From assembly GCA_964629765.1 (NCBI GenBank), contig CAZVTK010000108.1, forward strand, positions 1 through 16,023: DNA of 16,023 nt, in the 5' to 3' direction. Positions 13,480 to 16,023 of the stretch are shown piece after piece. The notes under the pieces were generated by a model that saw only the letters and a list, made by a program, of their open reading frames with translations, searched no databases and was not told the DNA's origin. Position 1 is the stretch's first letter; every line of letters starts with the position of its first letter. This stretch comes from RCIO01 sp964629765 (GTDB lineage Bacteria; Pseudomonadota; Alphaproteobacteria; Rhizobiales; Rhizobiaceae). The translations under genes and the position numbers were made by a program.

Positions 13480-14787
13480 ATGGACGACAAGCAGGAGAGA
13501 AACGCGAACGACGCCCGGCTCGCAGCCACGGGGCTGCCGAACCCGACGGGAGGATTCGCCGCCGGCCTGCTTGCGCGCCTCAGCGCCGCGCGCTGGACGC
13601 TGGTCGCCGCCGTCGTCGCGATCGCCCTGCTGGGCTGGGCGGGCGGCGTGCCGCTATGGCTCGTTTTGGCGGCGGCGGCTGCGGTCGCCGTGGTTGCGGC
13701 GTTCGCGCCGGGCGGTCCGGTGCCTGTCGCCGAGAGCGTGCCAGCCCGCCCCGCGGGCGGCGTGCCGGTCGAGCGGCTTTCGGCGCTGCGGCTGGCCGAA
13801 GCCGTCGGCGACCCGCTGGTGCTGCTCGACGGCGGCGGGCTGGTGGTGCACGCCAACCGGGCGGCGCGCGACGCCTTCGGCCTGTCGCCCGGCATCGACC
13901 TTCTGGTGCGCTTTCGCGCGCCGGAGATGCAGGCGCTGCTGCGCAACCTCCTGTCGGGCAATGCCGGCGCGCTCGACTATGCCGAGCGGCTGCCGCTGGA
14001 GCGCATGCACCGCGTGACAGCCACGCCCGTCGGCGGCGGGACCGGCCTCCACGTCCTGCTTTTCAAGGACCAGAGCGAGGCGCGCCGGATCGACCGCATG
14101 CGCGCCGACTTCATCGCCAATGCCAGCCACGAATTGCGCACGCCGCTGGCTTCCATCGCCGGCTTCGTCGAGACGCTCAAGGGGCCGGCGAAGAACGACG
14201 CGGCCGCGCGCGAGCGCTTCCTCGGCATCATGCAGGACCAGACGTCGCGCATGGCGCGCCTCATCGACGATCTCCTGTCGCTGTCGCGGCTGGAGATGAA
14301 GCGCATGATCCGGCCGGGAGAGAAGGCCGATCTGGTGCGCGTGGTGCGCTCCGTCGCCGACGCGCTCGGCCACATCGCGGCCGATTCCGGCGTTGCCATC
14401 GCGCTCGACCTGCCCGAGGCTCCGCTGGAGGTTCCCGGCAGCAGCGACGAGCTGACCCAGGTGTTCCAGAACCTGTTGGAGAACGCCGTCAAATATGGCC
14501 GCTCCGGCGGCCGGGTCGAGCTGTCGCTGCGCCGCGACAATGCGAGCGGCCGGCCGGAGGTGGCCGTTTCCGTTCGCGACTACGGGCCCGGCATCGCGGC
14601 CGAGCATCTGCCGCGCGTCACCGAGCGCTTCTACCGGGGCGACGTGGAATCGACCACGTCGCAGAAGGGCACCGGTCTCGGCCTGTCCATCGTCAAGCAC
14701 ATACTGACGCGCCATGACGGCCGGCTGGCCATCGAATCCGAACCGGGGCAGGGGGCGACCTTCACCGTCTACCTGCCGGCGGGCTGA
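13480..14787 (+). CDS. phoR: Phosphate regulon sensor histidine kinase PhoR
   Basis: A 435-residue inner-membrane kinase that phosphorylates the response regulator PhoB when phosphate is short. Two N-terminal membrane helices (about 39-54 and 58-76) are followed by a PAS-like domain (about 100-195, ALRLAEAVGDPLVLLDGGG). Next come the HisKA dimerisation helix with the phospho-accepting His217 (NASHELRTPL) and the ATPase domain with N box (LLENAVKYG), G1 (DYGPGIA), F box (ERFYRG) and G2 (GTGLGLSIV). The start at 13480 is preferred over ATG 13462 because GAGGG lies 5 nt before it. Its TGA stop is the left target-site copy of a 141-bp palindromic element. No pst genes follow; phoU comes next. phoB would be expected beyond the window. 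Confidence 0.92.
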   Translation: MDDKQERNANDARLAATGLPNPTGGFAAGLLARLSAARWTLVAAVVAIALLGWAGGVPLWLVLAAAAAVAVVAAFAPGGPVPVAESVPARPAGGVPVERLSALRLAEAVGDPLVLLDGGGLVVHANRAARDAFGLSPGIDLLVRFRAPEMQALLRNLLSGNAGALDYAERLPLERMHRVTATPVGGGTGLHVLLFKDQSEARRIDRMRADFIANASHELRTPLASIAGFVETLKGPAKNDAAARERFLGIMQDQTSRMARLIDDLLSLSRLEMKRMIRPGEKADLVRVVRSVADALGHIAADSGVAIALDLPEAPLEVPGSSDELTQVFQNLLENAVKYGRSGGRVELSLRRDNASGRPEVAVSVRDYGPGIAAEHLPRVTERFYRGDVESTTSQKGTGLGLSIVKHILTRHDGRLAIESEPGQGATFTVYLPAG

Positions 14788-14928
14788 GAGTCCGTTTGGA
14801 AACCGGTCAGGGCGGTCTGCAAATTGCGTTTTTCTGCGCTCCGGTGCTCACGTACCTGATGTACGCTCCGCTCCGGTGCTCGCAAACCACCATTTTCGAC
14901 TCGCCCTGACCCGTTTCCAAACGGACTC
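14788..14928. repeat. 141-bp MITE-like palindromic element between phoR and phoU
   Basis: 27-bp terminal inverted repeats (14788-14814, starting GAGTCCGTTTGGAAAC, and 14902-14928) match at 26 of 27 positions. TGA flanks both sides (14785-14787 and 14929-14931), a 3-bp duplication of the TNA kind known for some IS5-family insertions. Inside, CGCTCCGGTGCTC is repeated (14837-14849, 14869-14881) around a CGTAC/GTACG palindrome. It has no coding capacity. Similar GCTCCGGTGCTC repeats are, from memory, frequent between genes in Rhizobiales. Transcribed, it would fold into one long hairpin between phoR and phoU. Confidence 0.85.
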
Positions 14929-15010
14929 TGAGCGCTTCTTCTTCAATCCGTCATCGGGCTGGCGTAGGACTGGTCGAGCCGTCTGCTTCGCAGTCGGGAG
15001 GAGCATCGCC

Positions 15011-15739
15011 ATGCATATCGTCCGCGCCTTCGACGAGGACCTGAAATATTTGACCGGCCGCATTGCCGCCATGGGCGGCCTCGCCGAGCGGCTGGTCGAG
15101 CAGTCGGTCGCCGCGCTCGTGGCCAGCGACGCGGCGATGGCCGCAAGGGTGGTGGCCGACGACGAGATCCTCGACGCCGCGCAGCGCGAGATCGACGACA
15201 AGGCGATCGCGGTGATCGCCCGGCGCCAGCCGCTGGCGGGCGACCTGCGCGAGGTGATCGGCGCCATGCGCATCGCCGCCGACCTCGAGCGCGTCGGCGA
15301 CCTCGGCAAGAACATCGCCAAGCGGGTCGCCTCGGTCGCGGCGGAGCGCCAGCCGGTCCAGCTCTTTCGCGGGCTTGGGGCCCTGTCCGACCTCGCGCTC
15401 ACCCAGTTGAGCCAGGTGCTGGACGTCTACGCCTCGCGCGCCGTGTCGAGCCTCGGCTTCGTGCGGGCGCGCGACGGCGAGATCGACGCCATGTACACCT
15501 CGCTGTTCCGCGAGCTGCTGACCTATATGATGGAAGACCCGCGCAACATCACGCCCTGCACCCATCTCCTGTTCTGCGCCAAGAACATCGAGCGGATCGG
15601 CGACCACGCCACCAACATCGCCGAGACGGTCTACTACATCGTCACCGCCGAGCAGCTTCCGGCCGAGCGGCCGAAGGGCGATGCCAGCCACGAGGTCAGG
15701 CTAGAGCCTGTTATGGACCATGGATGGAGGCTGCGTTGA
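15011..15739 (+). CDS. phoU: Phosphate signalling protein PhoU, C-terminus altered
   Basis: A 242-residue cytoplasmic regulator that links the Pst phosphate transporter to PhoR and restrains the Pho response. Two PhoU three-helix repeats are visible, each with the metal-site pattern (RIAADLERVGDLGKNIAKR and AKNIERIGDHATNIAE). The ATG at 15011 follows GGGAGGA (14997-15003), and MHIVRAFDEDL is the typical opening. The body ends normally near LPAERPKGD, after which about a dozen residues (from LEPVMDHGW) are encoded by a palindromic element that also supplies the stop. Both helical repeats are complete, so function is probably kept. Only 79 bp separate it from the phoR-side element, and no pstB remnant is seen there. 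Confidence 0.93.
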   Translation: MHIVRAFDEDLKYLTGRIAAMGGLAERLVEQSVAALVASDAAMAARVVADDEILDAAQREIDDKAIAVIARRQPLAGDLREVIGAMRIAADLERVGDLGKNIAKRVASVAAERQPVQLFRGLGALSDLALTQLSQVLDVYASRAVSSLGFVRARDGEIDAMYTSLFRELLTYMMEDPRNITPCTHLLFCAKNIERIGDHATNIAETVYYIVTAEQLPAERPKGDASHEVRLEPVMDHGWRLR

Positions 15740-15971
15740 GTGGCGAAGGACCGCATGACAGGAGAAAGGCGCAGGCCGGTATCGGGCATACCGGCAAGCC
15801 TTTCGACGCATCAGGCGGCCTTCGCCGCTCAACCCTTCGGGCTGCGCCGCTTTTGGCCCACCGGTTCGTCGCCGGTCTTGCAGGTATTCCCGATACCGGT
15901 CTGCGACCGGCTCCTGCCGGGCGGGCCAAAATCGGCAGCAGCGCAGCCCCATCCAGGGTTCATAACAGGCT
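15705..15971. repeat. ~267-bp nested palindromic MITE-like element at the phoU 3' end
   Basis: Outer inverted repeats start AGCCTGTTATG at both ends (about 30 bp, with a few mismatches and one indel; 15705 onward and 15971 backward). CTAG lies outside each (15701-15704, 15972-15975) as a likely target duplication. A second inverted pair of 31 bp with 4 mismatches (15770-15800 against 15875-15905) is nested inside, and GCCGGTAT/ATACCGGC forms a local hairpin at 15775-15795. Open frames crossing it on both strands are products of the symmetry, not genes. Confidence 0.8.
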
Positions 15972-15975
15972 CTAG

Positions 15976-16023
15976 GCTGTGGTGACGATTTAACGGCTTG
16001 GGATTCCCGCGGTCCTGCAAATC
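15976..16023. other. Right edge of the window, nothing recognised
   Basis: 48 bp beyond the palindromic element with no start codon context or motif that I can assign. phoB would be the usual next gene but does not begin here. Confidence 0.4.

Noticed and set aside
13654..14715. Minus-strand 353-codon frame opposite phoR
   Set aside because: Antisense shadow of a histidine kinase with all its boxes intact.
14932..15010. Remnant of pstB before phoU
   Set aside because: The 79 bp show no trace of a pstB C-terminal coding pattern in any frame.
15724..15975. Open frames on both strands crossing the region after phoU
   Set aside because: They mirror each other because the region is a nested palindrome; there is no ribosome site or protein-like composition.
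1..16023. CRISPR arrays, rRNA, tRNA genes
   Set aside because: No regularly spaced repeats, cloverleaf or rRNA-like segments were seen on either strand.

Overview
The window is high-GC alphaproteobacterial chromosome, most likely from a Rhizobiales/Phyllobacteriaceae-type organism. The basis is a class I lysyl-tRNA synthetase, a PhoR/PhoU phosphate-signalling pair, a rhizobial-style membrane glycosyltransferase, a PPK2 polyphosphate kinase and palindromic intergenic repeats typical of that order. The assignment is inferred from gene content; no rRNA or other phylogenetic marker lies in the window.

Left chromosomal part (1-5673): lysK on the minus strand, a TerB-like protein on the plus strand, a secreted family-3 solute-binding protein on the minus strand, about 530 bp without a convincing gene, then a glycosyltransferase with an MshEN-like N-terminal region.

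Middle (5674-12453): a 6,780-bp mobile element, readable directly from the sequence. It has perfect 24-bp terminal inverted repeats (5674-5697 and 12430-12453), an 8-bp direct duplication of CATCTCTG outside each end, and an internal ISXO2/IS1595-type transposase. Removing the element and one duplication copy restores the glycosyltransferase frame through an L-W-E-K-T tail to a stop at 12553-12555, so the insertion can be mapped to the base. Cargo in order: a small protein of unknown function; a NYN-domain (PIN-like) predicted RNase with a non-ATG start; the transposase (minus strand); a DUF6471 HTH-like protein transcribed divergently from it; an EcoRI-family adenine methyltransferase; a DUF262-HNH nuclease overlapping the methyltransferase by 4 bp; and two divergent membrane proteins of unknown function. 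Several cargo genes are visibly more AT-rich than the chromosome. The working picture is a self-mobile transposon carrying a compact restriction-modification-like operon. The DUF6471 protein is placed where it could act on both the transposase promoter and the modification operon.

Right chromosomal part (12454-16023): the displaced 3' end of the glycosyltransferase gene, ppk2 (minus strand), phoR and phoU. The pstSCAB genes that separate phoR from phoU in many rhizobia are absent here. A 141-bp MITE-like palindromic element instead sits exactly at the phoR stop codon, flanked by TGA on both sides. A second, roughly 267-bp nested palindromic element flanked by CTAG supplies the last codons of phoU.
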